A stretch of 64,000 nt of DNA from Gemmatimonadota bacterium (GTDB lineage Bacteria; Gemmatimonadota; Gemmatimonadetes; Gemmatimonadales; GWC2-71-9), in contig SHZT01000001.1 of assembly GCA_009692185.1 (NCBI GenBank), positions 1 to 64,000 on the forward strand, written 5' to 3'. How positions within the stretch are numbered: position 1 is the first letter of the stretch; each line of letters opens with the position of its first letter. A program made the position numbers and the translations under genes. Below are positions 36,609 to 45,247 of the stretch, in pieces. A model generated the notes under the pieces. The model was not told the DNA's origin, made no database searches, and worked only from the letters and a program-made list of their open reading frames with translations.

Positions 36609-37987
36609 CCGATCATTCCTTCATCCCCCACCCCGGTTCGTTTCGTGATCCGGCGGGATTCCTGTTTTCCCGGAACGGGCATCTCTTTCGCCAGATCAAC
36701 CGGGTCTACGAACAGCATTACCAGCACTTGATGCGGAGCGGGTTGTACCGCGAGCTGATCGATCGGAAGTGGCTGATTCCCCACGCAGAGGTGGAAGACA
36801 CGCCACCCCCAGACCCGGCGACCGCCTCCCGAATCATCCAGCCAGAACCGGTGACGTTCCTTTCCTACCCCTACGAGTGGTGTTTCGGCCAGTTGAAGGC
36901 AGCCGCCCTGCTGAGCCTGCGGATCCAGCTGCTGGCAATGGACCATGGGATGTCACTCAAGGACTGCACGGGCTTCAACGTCCAGTTTCGCGGGCCTGAG
37001 CCCGTGTTCATCGACACGCTGTCCTTTGAGACTCGTGTGTCGGGGGAACCCTGGCACGCATACCGGCAGGCGTGCCAGCATTTCCTGGCTCCGCTCGCGC
37101 TTATGTCGTATTGCGATCCGGTTTTTGGTCGCCTGCTTGGCCTGCACGCCGACGGGATTCCCTTGTCGCAAGCCGCTCGAAGCCTGCCTCGCCGGACCTG
37201 GCTTCGTTCCGGCCTCGCCCTGCACATCCATCTCCACGCGAGGGCCGAGCGCTGGTCAGCACACCAGGCCCCGGGCGGCATCCGCAAGGTGAGCGAGCGT
37301 GGCGTCCGAGCGCTGGTCGATCAGCTCGCGGCCTCGGTGGCTTCGCTCCCGTCGCCCCGCGCCGAGGGCTACTGGAGCCGGTACGACCCTCGGGAGAGCT
37401 ACGACCAAGACTCGGTCGCGGCGAAGACCGCGCTCGTGGATGGTTTCCTGCGGGAAATCAGGCCGCAGACGGTCTGGGATCTCGGGGCCGGCCAAGGCCA
37501 GTTTGCCTCGTTGGCCGCGCGACTCGGCGCACAGGTGTTGGCCATCGACGGAGAACATCAGGCTGTCGAGCGGAGCTTCCTGACGGCCCGCCAGGCCGGC
37601 CTCTCTATCCAACCCGTGTGGATGGATCTCGCGAGACCGAGTCCGGGGCAAGGATGGGACGGCCAGGAACAGGTCTCCCTGGTGCACCGCGGTCCCGCGG
37701 ATTGCGTCATGGCCTTGGCCCTGTTGCACCACCTTGCGATCGGAAACGGGGTCCCGTTGGAACTCATCGCCGGCTGGCTCGCCCGGCTGGCCCGCACGCT
37801 GATTGTCGAACTCGTCGACGTTGGGGACCGGCAGGTCGACAGCATGCTCGCCCGGCGCCGGACGTCGCTGCCGTACGGCAAGGGGCCGTTCGAGGACGCC
37901 TTCCTCTCCCGTTTCCAGCTTATCCGGAAGGCCCAGGTCGGCACGACCGACCGAACGCTTTACCTGATGCGCTCGATGGACCCATGA
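36605..37987 (+). CDS. NoeA-like methyltransferase with an N-terminal kinase-like region
   Basis: A 460-residue protein. The N-terminus has the signature SFRDPAGFLFSRNGHLFRQI. Residues 100-145 read LKDCTGFNVQFRGPEPVFID, a D-x4-N ... D pattern resembling a protein-kinase-like catalytic loop. The C-terminal class I methyltransferase domain has TVWDLGAGQGQFASLAARLG, VLAIDGEHQAVE and MALALLHHLAIG. Similar proteins are annotated as NoeA-like nodulation methyltransferases. It starts at TTG 36605 and ends in an ATGA overlap with the sulfatase-fold gene, so the three genes are one translational unit. Confidence 0.78.
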   Translation: MTDHSFIPHPGSFRDPAGFLFSRNGHLFRQINRVYEQHYQHLMRSGLYRELIDRKWLIPHAEVEDTPPPDPATASRIIQPEPVTFLSYPYEWCFGQLKAAALLSLRIQLLAMDHGMSLKDCTGFNVQFRGPEPVFIDTLSFETRVSGEPWHAYRQACQHFLAPLALMSYCDPVFGRLLGLHADGIPLSQAARSLPRRTWLRSGLALHIHLHARAERWSAHQAPGGIRKVSERGVRALVDQLAASVASLPSPRAEGYWSRYDPRESYDQDSVAAKTALVDGFLREIRPQTVWDLGAGQGQFASLAARLGAQVLAIDGEHQAVERSFLTARQAGLSIQPVWMDLARPSPGQGWDGQEQVSLVHRGPADCVMALALLHHLAIGNGVPLELIAGWLARLARTLIVELVDVGDRQVDSMLARRRTSLPYGKGPFEDAFLSRFQLIRKAQVGTTDRTLYLMRSMDP

Positions 37988-39444
37988 GGCAAATACGGCG
38001 TATCCACCCGCTGCTCCTTGCGATGTCGCACCCGCTATTCCTGCTCGCCCAAAACCCGGCGACGGTCCCCGCCTGGGATGCGGCCGCCGCGGCGGGCATC
38101 TGCCTGGCAGGAGCAGCCATCGTGCTGGTAGCGAGCATGCTGGTGACTCGCGACAGCGAGCGCGGCGCCCTGGCAGCCGGCGGGTTGGTGATCCTGATCT
38201 TCTTGTACGGGCCTATGCTGGACGCCGCCGCCGCCATCCACCTGGGGGACGTCAGACTAGGGCGGACACGCTATGTTCTCCCCGCCTGGACTCTCATTTC
38301 CGCGACAGTCCTCTTTACCGTCGGGAAAGCCCGCCATGCCGACCGCCTGAATGTGGTACTGGCTGTCGCCTCAGCGGCGCTCTGCGCCACGTCCGGGTTT
38401 CGTATCGGAGCGCATGCGATTACCACACGTCACGTTGTTCCCCTGGCGCTCATCCCGTCGCCGGTCGCACGCGCGCCTGACGCCGAGCGACGTAGCGTGT
38501 ACTACATCATCCTCGATGATTACGGCAGCGAACGTGGGCTCCGACGCGGGTACGGCATCGACAACAGCGCCTTCACGGACAGCCTTCGCAAACAAGGCTT
38601 TCGGATCAACCCCGACACCAAGAGCAACTATCCTATCACGCTTCTGTCGCTTTCGTCATCGCTCAACATGCGCTACATCGCGCCGGAGGCGTCCCGGGCA
38701 GGTGGAGTGGTCGATCCCTACGAATTGATTCGTACCAACATGGTGATGAACTTCTTCCGCAGCCGCGGTTACCGAGTCGTTCACTACAGCTCAGGCAACG
38801 GGCCGACCATGCGTAGCCCCCTGGCCGACGTCAACGTCATGTGCCAGCCGCTCGGGGAACTCGCCACATCCCTGATGAAACAAACGGTCTTCAATATCCT
38901 CCAGCTCAGCTTCGCGTCCCGGGAGGCGCGGGTCCGCTGCATTTTCCGGGAGCTCAGGCGGTCGGCATCCGATACCCTTCCCACGTTCTACTTCGCACAC
39001 ATCCTGGTCCCCCATCCTCCCTACCTGTTCAATGCCGATTGCACCCGCGCGCCGACGCCGTCACCGCCTCCGACCATTGTGGCGGAGTGGCGGGACGGCC
39101 GGAGCTACGGAGCACAGCTGAAATGCGTGAACCGGCTCGCGCTCGAAGTGGTCGACGCAGTACGGAAGCGCAACCCGGAACCAGTCATCGTGCTGCAGGG
39201 CGATCACGGCCCGGCGGCCCTTATGGCCGCTCCGGTCCTGGGTGGTCGAGCCCCGACAGATGATGCGCTGGCGGTCCGCCTGGGAATCCTGAACGCGGTG
39301 TCCCTGCCCGGGACGCCGGTCTCCGCTACATCCTGGGGGACAACCCCGGTGAACACCTTTCGCTTGATCTTCAACCGGTACTTCGGAGCCAACCTGAGGC
39401 CGCTGCGGGACACCAGCTTCTTTGTGTGGTACGACGATTTCTAG
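37984..39444 (+). CDS. Membrane sulfatase-fold (alkaline phosphatase superfamily) transferase or hydrolase
   Basis: A 486-residue protein with four predicted N-terminal helices and a periplasmic alkaline-phosphatase-type domain. YYIILDDYGSERG carries the metal Asp, HILVPHPPYLFNAD the central His cluster, and VIVLQGDHGPAAL the final Asp-His pair. LTA synthase and phosphoethanolamine transferases have this architecture. The nucleophile is not certain; a Ser/Thr in the SNYPITLLSLSSSLNM segment is the candidate. ATG 37984 overlaps the methyltransferase stop. A role in adding a phospho-alcohol group to the surface polymer is inferred. It converges on the GT2 gene with a four-base overlap. Confidence 0.78.
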   Translation: MRQIRRIHPLLLAMSHPLFLLAQNPATVPAWDAAAAAGICLAGAAIVLVASMLVTRDSERGALAAGGLVILIFLYGPMLDAAAAIHLGDVRLGRTRYVLPAWTLISATVLFTVGKARHADRLNVVLAVASAALCATSGFRIGAHAITTRHVVPLALIPSPVARAPDAERRSVYYIILDDYGSERGLRRGYGIDNSAFTDSLRKQGFRINPDTKSNYPITLLSLSSSLNMRYIAPEASRAGGVVDPYELIRTNMVMNFFRSRGYRVVHYSSGNGPTMRSPLADVNVMCQPLGELATSLMKQTVFNILQLSFASREARVRCIFRELRRSASDTLPTFYFAHILVPHPPYLFNADCTRAPTPSPPPTIVAEWRDGRSYGAQLKCVNRLALEVVDAVRKRNPEPVIVLQGDHGPAALMAAPVLGGRAPTDDALAVRLGILNAVSLPGTPVSATSWGTTPVNTFRLIFNRYFGANLRPLRDTSFFVWYDDF

Positions 39445-40307
39445 GAGGACCGCCAACGCAGGAAAGCCGAGACGTTCCGGAGAACGCCCGTGAGGAAGAA
39501 CCTGGTCTCGCGACTCACCGACAGAAGGACGTAGCTCGCCATGTACAGGTAGGCGCGGACGCCGAGTGGCCGCCCGTTGCTGACGTACTCTCGATAGAGC
39601 CGAACATTCTTGCGCAGCATCCCCGTCTTTCCTCGTGATATCCCTGAGGCGCTAAGTCGGTAGAATACAAGCTTCTGTCGCAACCAATAGCTTTGTTTGA
39701 TGCGGTGTTGATGGAGCTCCAGCCAAAGAAGGTAGTCCTCGATGGCCTTATACTCCGGCCGCTCATCAAAAAGTCGCCCGTCCAGCACTGCCCGCTTCAG
39801 CACGACACTGGAACCACTCTTGATCACGTTCTTCCATAGCAACTTGGCGTGTCCCACGACGGAACAAGGCATTTCGCTCGCTGGAAAACGCCGGGCCATC
39901 AGTGCCGCAATCGATTGCGCATTCCGAAACACCGCTACGTCCGTGAAGCAGAATTCGCCATCGTGTTCCCGCAGACATCCAAGTTGGAGGTCGAGCTTCT
40001 GGGGGTGCCAGAGATCGTCCGCATCAATGAACGCCACCCAGTCCCCCCGCACGCCTCGTAGGCCGGCGTTTCTGGGTACGGCGGGCCGACCACTATTGGC
40101 GGGCATTTGCACGATTCGGATCCGAGGGTCATCACCGGCATATCGGTTGACGATCTCGAGCGAACGGTCAGTGGAATGATCGTCCACGACAATCAGCTCC
40201 CAGCGCGCATACGTTTGGCTGATTACGGATTCGATAGTTTGGGGAAGGTAGGACGCGGCATTGTACATCGGCAACACGATCGAAACGAGTTGACCGTCGG
40301 TCGACAC
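39441..40307 (-). CDS. Glycosyltransferase family 2
   Basis: A 288-residue GT-A enzyme: LVSIVLPMYNAASYLPQTIE, LIVVDDHSTDRSLEI, PRNAGLRGVRGDWVAFIDAD with the DxD in FIDADDLWHPQKL. The FRRL-like end region (VFYRLSASGISRGKTGMLRK) is common in O-antigen GT2 enzymes. It lies on the minus strand, separated by 104 bases from the sugar-transferase gene upstream, so it may be read from the same transcript. The acceptor is unknown. Confidence 0.86.
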   Translation of the reverse strand: MSTDGQLVSIVLPMYNAASYLPQTIESVISQTYARWELIVVDDHSTDRSLEIVNRYAGDDPRIRIVQMPANSGRPAVPRNAGLRGVRGDWVAFIDADDLWHPQKLDLQLGCLREHDGEFCFTDVAVFRNAQSIAALMARRFPASEMPCSVVGHAKLLWKNVIKSGSSVVLKRAVLDGRLFDERPEYKAIEDYLLWLELHQHRIKQSYWLRQKLVFYRLSASGISRGKTGMLRKNVRLYREYVSNGRPLGVRAYLYMASYVLLSVSRETRFFLTGVLRNVSAFLRWRSS

Positions 40308-40411
40308 GAGTAGCAGTCCTGTTTACGGGGTCAGGGAAAGCATTATCACAGATCGCAGCCGGCGATGGACGGACGCTACGCTTGGATCGCCTCGTTGTGG
40401 CTAGGCGTTGA

Positions 40412-41983
40412 TCAGTGCGCTCCGTGCTGACTAAGAACGATGGGCAGCGTCCTCAGAATGATTAAAAAATCCCTCCAGAGAGTCCATTCGCGCACGTAGG
40501 CGAGCTCGAGATCCACCCGGCCCGGATACCCGACCCTGCTGCGACCAAGCACGGCCCACGCGCCCGTGAGGCCCGGCTTGAGCGACAGGAAGAGTGAGGC
40601 GCGGTGGCCATAGTGAATCAACTCGTCCGGCACGATGGGCCGCGGCCCCACGAGCGACATCTGCCCCAAGAGCACATTCAGAAGTTGTGGAAGTTCATCC
40701 AGACTGCTCCGCCGGAGAAACCTCCCCAAGCTCGTCAGGCGCGGATCATATCCCCCCGGCAGCTTGAAGTCGTTCTCCACATAGGCCCTGTAGAGCGCCG
40801 GGTCTGCCTGAAGGACTTGCTCTGCGTCGGTCCGCATCGATCTGAATTTCCAGCAACAAAACCGGGTACCGTGTATACCCATCCGAATCTGCCCGAACAA
40901 GACACGCCCCGGCGAGTCAATCCTCACCAGAACTGCGATCAAGGCCAACAACGGACTCAATACCAGGAGACCCAACGCACTTCCCATGACGTCAAGGACG
41001 CGCTTCAGGACAAGTTGCTGGCCTCGCAGGCTGGGGCCAGTGAGTTGGACAATCGGTTGCCCGTCACGCCACAGAAACTCTGGCTGCACTCCCGCAACCT
41101 GCACGGCTCGAGGGATCGATAGAACCTGGCAGCCCGAGGCGATAGCGGAATCAACGACTTCTTCGAACTGGCTGTCACTCAAATACCCGCACACGACTAC
41201 GACCTCCGCCCCGGTGGCCGCGAGAAAAGAAGAAAGCTGGCCTTCGTGCCCCAGCGCACGCATTGACTCGGGATCAGCGGTGTCAAAGAACCCAACAGCC
41301 AGATACTCACCTCCCGCGCTGAACAACGGAGTCTCCATTGCGCGAGATACTTCGCTTTCAGGTCCTACGAATATCGTTCTCGCACGGCCCCGCGTACGTC
41401 CTCGCGTGATGCTGACCACACGATCCAACAGGAGACGGTCCGCTACCAGGGCGAGCCACACGGCAGACACCGCAGGTGCGTATCCCCAAAGCGCGACCAT
41501 GAAACCGCGACTGAAAGCGACGGTCCACAATGGAAGGGCAACCCCCAACACGCTTGCGGTGAAGAGCTGTCCCAAGTCACGCCGACGGCGGTTTCCCGCA
41601 CTGTAGTTTCCGGTTACGACCAAACCAAGAAGCACAGCCATCGCGTACTGCCAGCTTGCACCGGGACCGGTCGCGAGCAAGGCGTCACCGACACCCGAAA
41701 GCGCACCTCTCGCAAAACCACTTTGCCAAACCCCGATCGCGACGCGATCGAGCAGGTACAAGGCGGCCAGGTCCGACAACACCAGGACGGCTGACCGCCG
41801 CACGGCCCGGAGAACGTGCCGACGGATGTTCTCGGACGCGGGTCGCCGCGGACTCGACCGCACGACCTCCCCTTGATCGAGCTTCGGGGCTGGATAAAGA
41901 GAGGGCCACCGCCGGGTTTCTGGACGACCTAGCGTGCTGCCGTGAGGCGGGGTCTTGCGACTCTCTATACGCACCGGCTCCAA
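40412..41983 (-). CDS. Initiating polyprenyl-phosphate sugar transferase (WbaP/WcaJ-like)
   Basis: A 523-residue membrane enzyme that moves a sugar-1-phosphate from a nucleotide sugar to undecaprenyl phosphate, starting repeat-unit synthesis. The N-terminal half has about four to five helices and a nucleotide-binding-like domain ([20 protein letters not shown]). A further helix and the catalytic Bac_transf domain follow: [56 protein letters not shown] then PRPIVPDE, and [16 protein letters not shown]. The Asp-Glu pair in SLDELPQ is catalytic. It is the only initiating transferase seen in the window. Its promoter lies next to the insertion sequence. Confidence 0.9.
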   Translation of the reverse strand: MEPVRIESRKTPPHGSTLGRPETRRWPSLYPAPKLDQGEVVRSSPRRPASENIRRHVLRAVRRSAVLVLSDLAALYLLDRVAIGVWQSGFARGALSGVGDALLATGPGASWQYAMAVLLGLVVTGNYSAGNRRRRDLGQLFTASVLGVALPLWTVAFSRGFMVALWGYAPAVSAVWLALVADRLLLDRVVSITRGRTRGRARTIFVGPESEVSRAMETPLFSAGGEYLAVGFFDTADPESMRALGHEGQLSSFLAATGAEVVVVCGYLSDSQFEEVVDSAIASGCQVLSIPRAVQVAGVQPEFLWRDGQPIVQLTGPSLRGQQLVLKRVLDVMGSALGLLVLSPLLALIAVLVRIDSPGRVLFGQIRMGIHGTRFCCWKFRSMRTDAEQVLQADPALYRAYVENDFKLPGGYDPRLTSLGRFLRRSSLDELPQLLNVLLGQMSLVGPRPIVPDELIHYGHRASLFLSLKPGLTGAWAVLGRSRVGYPGRVDLELAYVREWTLWRDFLIILRTLPIVLSQHGAH

Positions 41984-42044
41984 GCCGCTTCCTCCAAAAC
42001 TCGATCGGTCAAGTACCGCCTTCGAAGCGCTGACAAGGGCTACT

Positions 42045-42073
42045 AGTGTAGCTCGCGAAGTGGTAGGTGTCTA
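42045..42073 (-). promoter_or_regulatory. Sigma-70-like promoter of the sugar-transferase gene
   Basis: On the minus strand TAGACA (42073-42068) is followed after exactly 17 bases by TACACT (42050-42045), about 60 bases before the start codon. The TAG of the -35 belongs to the CTAG target site, so the insertion sequence ends one base upstream of the promoter. Confidence 0.5.
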
Positions 42074-42074
42074 G

Positions 42075-43374
42075 CAGGTTGCTGAAAAAGTAAGAAAACT
42101 CAGCGTAGCGCGGAGGACCGGAACCCCTATGTTGGGGCGGCCTCCACAGGGAGAGCAGCGCGTGGCCCCGACGAGCGGCAAGCGATCCTGTTCACCTACC
42201 GGTCGATCCAGGACCGGATTCCCGCCGACCACCCGCTGCGGGCCATGCGCCGCCTGGTCGATCCCCTGCTGGTCGAGGTGTCGCCGCGGTTCCAAGCGCT
42301 GTACTCGGCTGTGGGGCGCCCGCCGATTCCCCCCGAGCAACTCCTCCGTGCGCTCTTGCTCCAGGTGCTCTACACCATTCGGAGCGAGCGCCAGTTGATG
42401 GAGCAACTCGACTACAACCTCCTCTACCGCTGGTTCGTCGGCCTCACGCCGGACGATGCGGTCTGGGTGCCGACGGTGTTCACCAAGAATCGTGACCGCC
42501 TGCTGGCCGGGAAGATTGCCGAAGCCTTTTTTAACGCCGTGCAGCGCGTGGCCCACGAGCACCAGCTCTTGTCGCTCGAGCATTTCACGGTGGACGGGAC
42601 GCTGCTCGAAGCCTGGGCCAGTCACAAGAGCTTCCGCCCGATCGAGGCCCCGGCCCCTCCGTCGGACGACGATCCCAGCAATCCGAGCGTAAACTTCCGG
42701 GGGGAGAAACGCTCCAATGCGACGCATCGCTCGGTGACCGATCCCGACGCGCGGATGGTGCGGAAGACGCGTCACGGCGCCGCCTTCCTCGGCTATCAAG
42801 CCAGCGTGCTCACGGAGAATCGCCACGGGCTCATTGTCCAGACCGACGTCCGGGCCCCGGGCTACCACGCCGAGCGGGACGCGGCGCTGGAGATGCTGAC
42901 GCTGCTGCATCCGCGGCGCGGGCGCCGGACCTTGGGCGCCGACAAGGGCTACGATACGCCGGACTTCATCGCGGGCGTCCGGGCGCTGGGCTTCACTCCC
43001 CACGTCAGTCCGAATCGGCATCGCTACCGTCGGCGGAGCACGGTCGATGGGCGGACGACGCGGCACCTCGGCTATGAAGTGAGTCAACGCGAACGCACGT
43101 TGGTCGAGGAAGGCTTTGGGTGGCAGAAGTGCGTGGGGCTCCTGCGGAAACTGCATCACCGCGGGCGGGAGCTGGTGAGCTGGGTATTCACCTTCACGAG
43201 TGCCGCGTACAATCTGGTGCGACTGCGCACGCTCCTCGCAACCGCGCCGACGTGACGCGGCTTTGCACGACGGGCCCAGTCGCAGCGAGGATCGAGCCCC
43301 ACGGCCGATGCCAGAGCGGTGATTCATCAGCGCAGCACCAACCGCGTCATTGTTTTCCATTTGTCAGCGACCTG
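42075..43374 (+). mobile_element. IS5-like insertion sequence of 1300 bp
   Basis: The left end CAGGTTGCTGAAAAAG and the reverse complement of the right end CAGGTCGCTGACAAAT are imperfect inverted repeats. CTAG flanks both ends (42071-42074 and 43375-43378) as a four-base target duplication or recognised palindrome. It contains one DDE transposase gene. It is inserted between the sugar-transferase promoter and the GmhA-like gene region. The near-intact ends suggest a recent insertion. Confidence 0.85.
42245..43255 (+). CDS. IS5-like DDE transposase (DUF772 plus DDE domain)
   Basis: A 336-residue transposase. RPPIPPEQLLRALLLQVLYT and LDYNLLYRWFVGL belong to the DUF772 N-terminal domain. FTVDGTLLEAWASHKSF gives the first catalytic Asp, LGADKGYDTPDFI the second, and ERTLVEEGFGWQK the Glu region. 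Homology extends upstream in the same frame (GPDERQAILFTYRSIQDR from about 42165) but no start codon exists there. An ATG at 42129 is in another frame. Either a frameshift (mutational or programmed) joins the two, or the protein starts at ATG 42245. The reported start is therefore the safe minimum. Confidence 0.82.
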   Translation: MRRLVDPLLVEVSPRFQALYSAVGRPPIPPEQLLRALLLQVLYTIRSERQLMEQLDYNLLYRWFVGLTPDDAVWVPTVFTKNRDRLLAGKIAEAFFNAVQRVAHEHQLLSLEHFTVDGTLLEAWASHKSFRPIEAPAPPSDDDPSNPSVNFRGEKRSNATHRSVTDPDARMVRKTRHGAAFLGYQASVLTENRHGLIVQTDVRAPGYHAERDAALEMLTLLHPRRGRRTLGADKGYDTPDFIAGVRALGFTPHVSPNRHRYRRRSTVDGRTTRHLGYEVSQRERTLVEEGFGWQKCVGLLRKLHHRGRELVSWVFTFTSAAYNLVRLRTLLATAPT

Positions 43375-43378
43375 CTAG

Positions 43379-43695
43379 CGTGTATCCCGCGAGACGCCTT
43401 TGAGTTACGCGATCCCAGCGCACGACGTCAACACGCAAGGAGACGAACCAGGGGCGCCCCACTAAAGGACGCCGAATATCCAAGAACGTAACACCTTGGA
43501 CACCTCGCTTTGCTCGTGCATGTCCGAGGCTGCTCTCCCGCGAATCTGGGCATCGCTCCCGCCGCAACCCAACATAAGCCGAACCGGGTCAATTCTTGGA
43601 CAATCACCCTAACTTCATTCCTGGCAATATCATGCATGCAGTCGCCGCAGCCAGATTTTCCTTTGCCAGTTCCCACAGAGGTGATCGGGTTGATC
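43379..43695. other. Region without recognisable gene
   Basis: Between the IS right end and the GmhA-like gene stop I see only short open frames with no familiar motif. A minus-strand frame with scattered cysteines (CGDCMHD, CPRC) at 43428-43709 is not convincing. This may be a remnant of whatever lay here before the insertion. Confidence 0.4.
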
Positions 43696-44301
43696 TCAGG
43701 CCCCGGCACTGGTGGCGTGGAGCGACCCTTCGACTAGCTCACAGATGATGTGACCAATTGTGATGTGGACTTCTTGAATGTGCTGGGTGGATTCACTCGG
43801 TACCCGGATCACCACGTCGCCCAGTTCGTTCGTTGCGCCACCTGACCTGCCGGTCAGTACCACCGTCTTGAGTCCCCGCTCCCGTGCCCGCCGCAATGCC
43901 GCCAGCACGTTGGGCGACTTGCCGCTCGTGCTGATCGCGATGAGCACGTCGCCCGCTCCACCCAGAGCCTCGACTTGCCGAGCGAACACATTCTCAAACC
44001 CGAAGTCGTTGGCGTTCGCCGTAAGGAACGAGGTATCGGTGGTGAGGGCGATGGCCGGAAGGGGGGGCCGTGGCCGGCGCTGATCCAGTACGCTGACGAA
44101 CTCGGCCGCGATGTGCTGGGAATCCGCCGCACTGCCGCCGTTACCGCAGAGCAACAGCTTTCGCCCGCCCCGGAACGCGCCGGCGATGAGATCGGCCGCG
44201 CGCACGATTGCGTCACCGCATTCGGCCGCCGCGTGTTCCTTGACGCGGACGCTCTCGCGGAAGTGCTCCGCGACCGTGTCCTTGGACCTCTGGTTGGTCA
44301 T
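43696..44301 (-). CDS. GmhA-like SIS-domain phosphoheptose isomerase
   Basis: A 201-residue SIS-domain protein. LLLCGNGGSAADSQHIAAEF is the GmhA signature, followed by ALTTDTSFLTANANDFGFEN and VLIAISTSGKSPNVLAALRR. The end STQHIQEVHITIGHIICELV supplies the active-site His and Glu. GmhA converts sedoheptulose-7-phosphate to heptose-7-phosphate for LPS core or GDP-heptose. ATG 44301 fits the family start. It stands alone; no GmhB, HldE or HldD is in the window. Confidence 0.87.
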   Translation of the reverse strand: MTNQRSKDTVAEHFRESVRVKEHAAAECGDAIVRAADLIAGAFRGGRKLLLCGNGGSAADSQHIAAEFVSVLDQRRPRPPLPAIALTTDTSFLTANANDFGFENVFARQVEALGGAGDVLIAISTSGKSPNVLAALRRARERGLKTVVLTGRSGGATNELGDVVIRVPSESTQHIQEVHITIGHIICELVEGSLHATSAGA

Positions 44302-44615
44302 GGGCCATTCGTCCGGAGGACGGCTGGAAGAACTGGTAACTAAGCGACTTATGGCGCGATTGCAAAGCCAGGCGCCGATCGCCACCCGCCTTCAACGCAG
44401 GCGTCGAGTCACGAGCGACACGACCTGTCCGGCCGACCTCGGCAGCTGGCTGTTCGGACGCATTCACCGCAATGTCCGCATCGCCCGGAACCTCGTACCG
44501 ATCCAAGCCCCGTACTCCCGGTCCCTAGATGAGAATCACTGGGCACGCCATGACGGAATTCTTTGATCGTGCGTGCGTTGATTCGGGTACGCCACGGACC
44601 GGCCAGCGCCCAGTA
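44302..44615. other. Region without recognisable gene
   Basis: Between the GmhA-like start and the Uma2 promoter there are only short frames in several directions. None has a recognisable domain. It probably holds the upstream control region of the GmhA-like gene. Confidence 0.35.
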
Positions 44616-44645
44616 TTGACTCGGCATCCTCGCCGAGCCGAAGTT
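44616..44645 (+). promoter_or_regulatory. Palindrome-containing promoter of the first Uma2 gene
   Basis: TTGACT (44616-44621), then the inverted repeat CTCGGC-6 bases-GCCGAG (44620-44637), then GAAGTT (44640-44645) six bases before the ATG. Layout and spacing are identical to the block before the second Uma2 gene at 46996. Confidence 0.55.
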
Positions 44646-44651
44646 GTGCAC

Positions 44652-45223
44652 ATGGCCCTGTCCCACCTCGACGTCCCGCCGACGGTGGCCAGCTTCAACG
44701 AGCTGGCGGTGCTGGGCGCCTTCCCGGACGACCTGCGCGCCGAACTCATTGACGGCCGGGTGGTCGAGATGACACCCATCGGAGACCGCCACGCGCTTTG
44801 CGTCCGGCGCCTGCACGACCTCCTCGCCCGCATCCTGCCGGCCAGCGCGATGGTGGATGCCCAGAACCCGGTGGTGCTGGGGGAGTACCAAATGCCCCAG
44901 CCGGATCTGGTCCTCCTCCACCGCCGCGCCGACGCGTACCCGCACCACCCGCACCACCCGCACCACCCGCACGCCGGGGACGTCCGGCTGGTGATCGAGG
45001 TCGCTGACAGCTCGCTGGCGCACGACCGCTGCACCAAGCTCCCGCGCTACGCCCGAGCGGGCATCCCGGACGGCTGGTGAACCTGCCGGGGGCCGAAATC
45101 CTGGTATTCTCGCAACCAGGCCCCGACGGCTACGCGAGCGTCCGCATTGCCCGGCGCGGCGACGTGCTGTCACCGGTGGGCCTGCCGGGCCTCACCCTCT
45201 CCGTGAACCACATCCTGGGCTGA
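44652..45223 (+). pseudogene. Uma2-family (DUF820) gene with a 3' frameshift
   Basis: ATG 44652 opens a Uma2 protein (FNELAVLGAFPDDLRAELID then GRVVEMTPIG, QNPVVLGEYQMPQPDLVLL, VRLVIEVADSSLAHDR). At the conserved A-GIPEVWLV site it reads AGIPDGW-stop at 45080. The rest of the family C-terminus (VNLPGAEILVFSQPGPDGYA and later GLTLSVNHILG) continues in another frame to 45223. A small indel thus splits it. A 9-base repeat encodes HHP units (44941-44967). Uma2 proteins have a PD-(D/E)xK-like nuclease fold; their role is unknown. Confidence 0.72.
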
Positions 45224-45247
45224 CGAGGACGTTGCCCCGCGCTGGAC

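Noticed and set aside
37072-37983. Upstream extension of the sulfatase-fold frame through the methyltransferase gene
   Set aside because: The extension is a shadow frame of the methyltransferase; the real start is ATG 37984 in an ATGA overlap.
42071-43360. Minus-strand open frame of 429 codons spanning the IS element
   Set aside because: It is the antisense shadow of the transposase and runs through both terminal repeats.
43428-43709. Cysteine-containing minus-strand frame after the IS
   Set aside because: The cysteines are irregularly placed, there is no ribosome-binding site, and composition is not coding-like.
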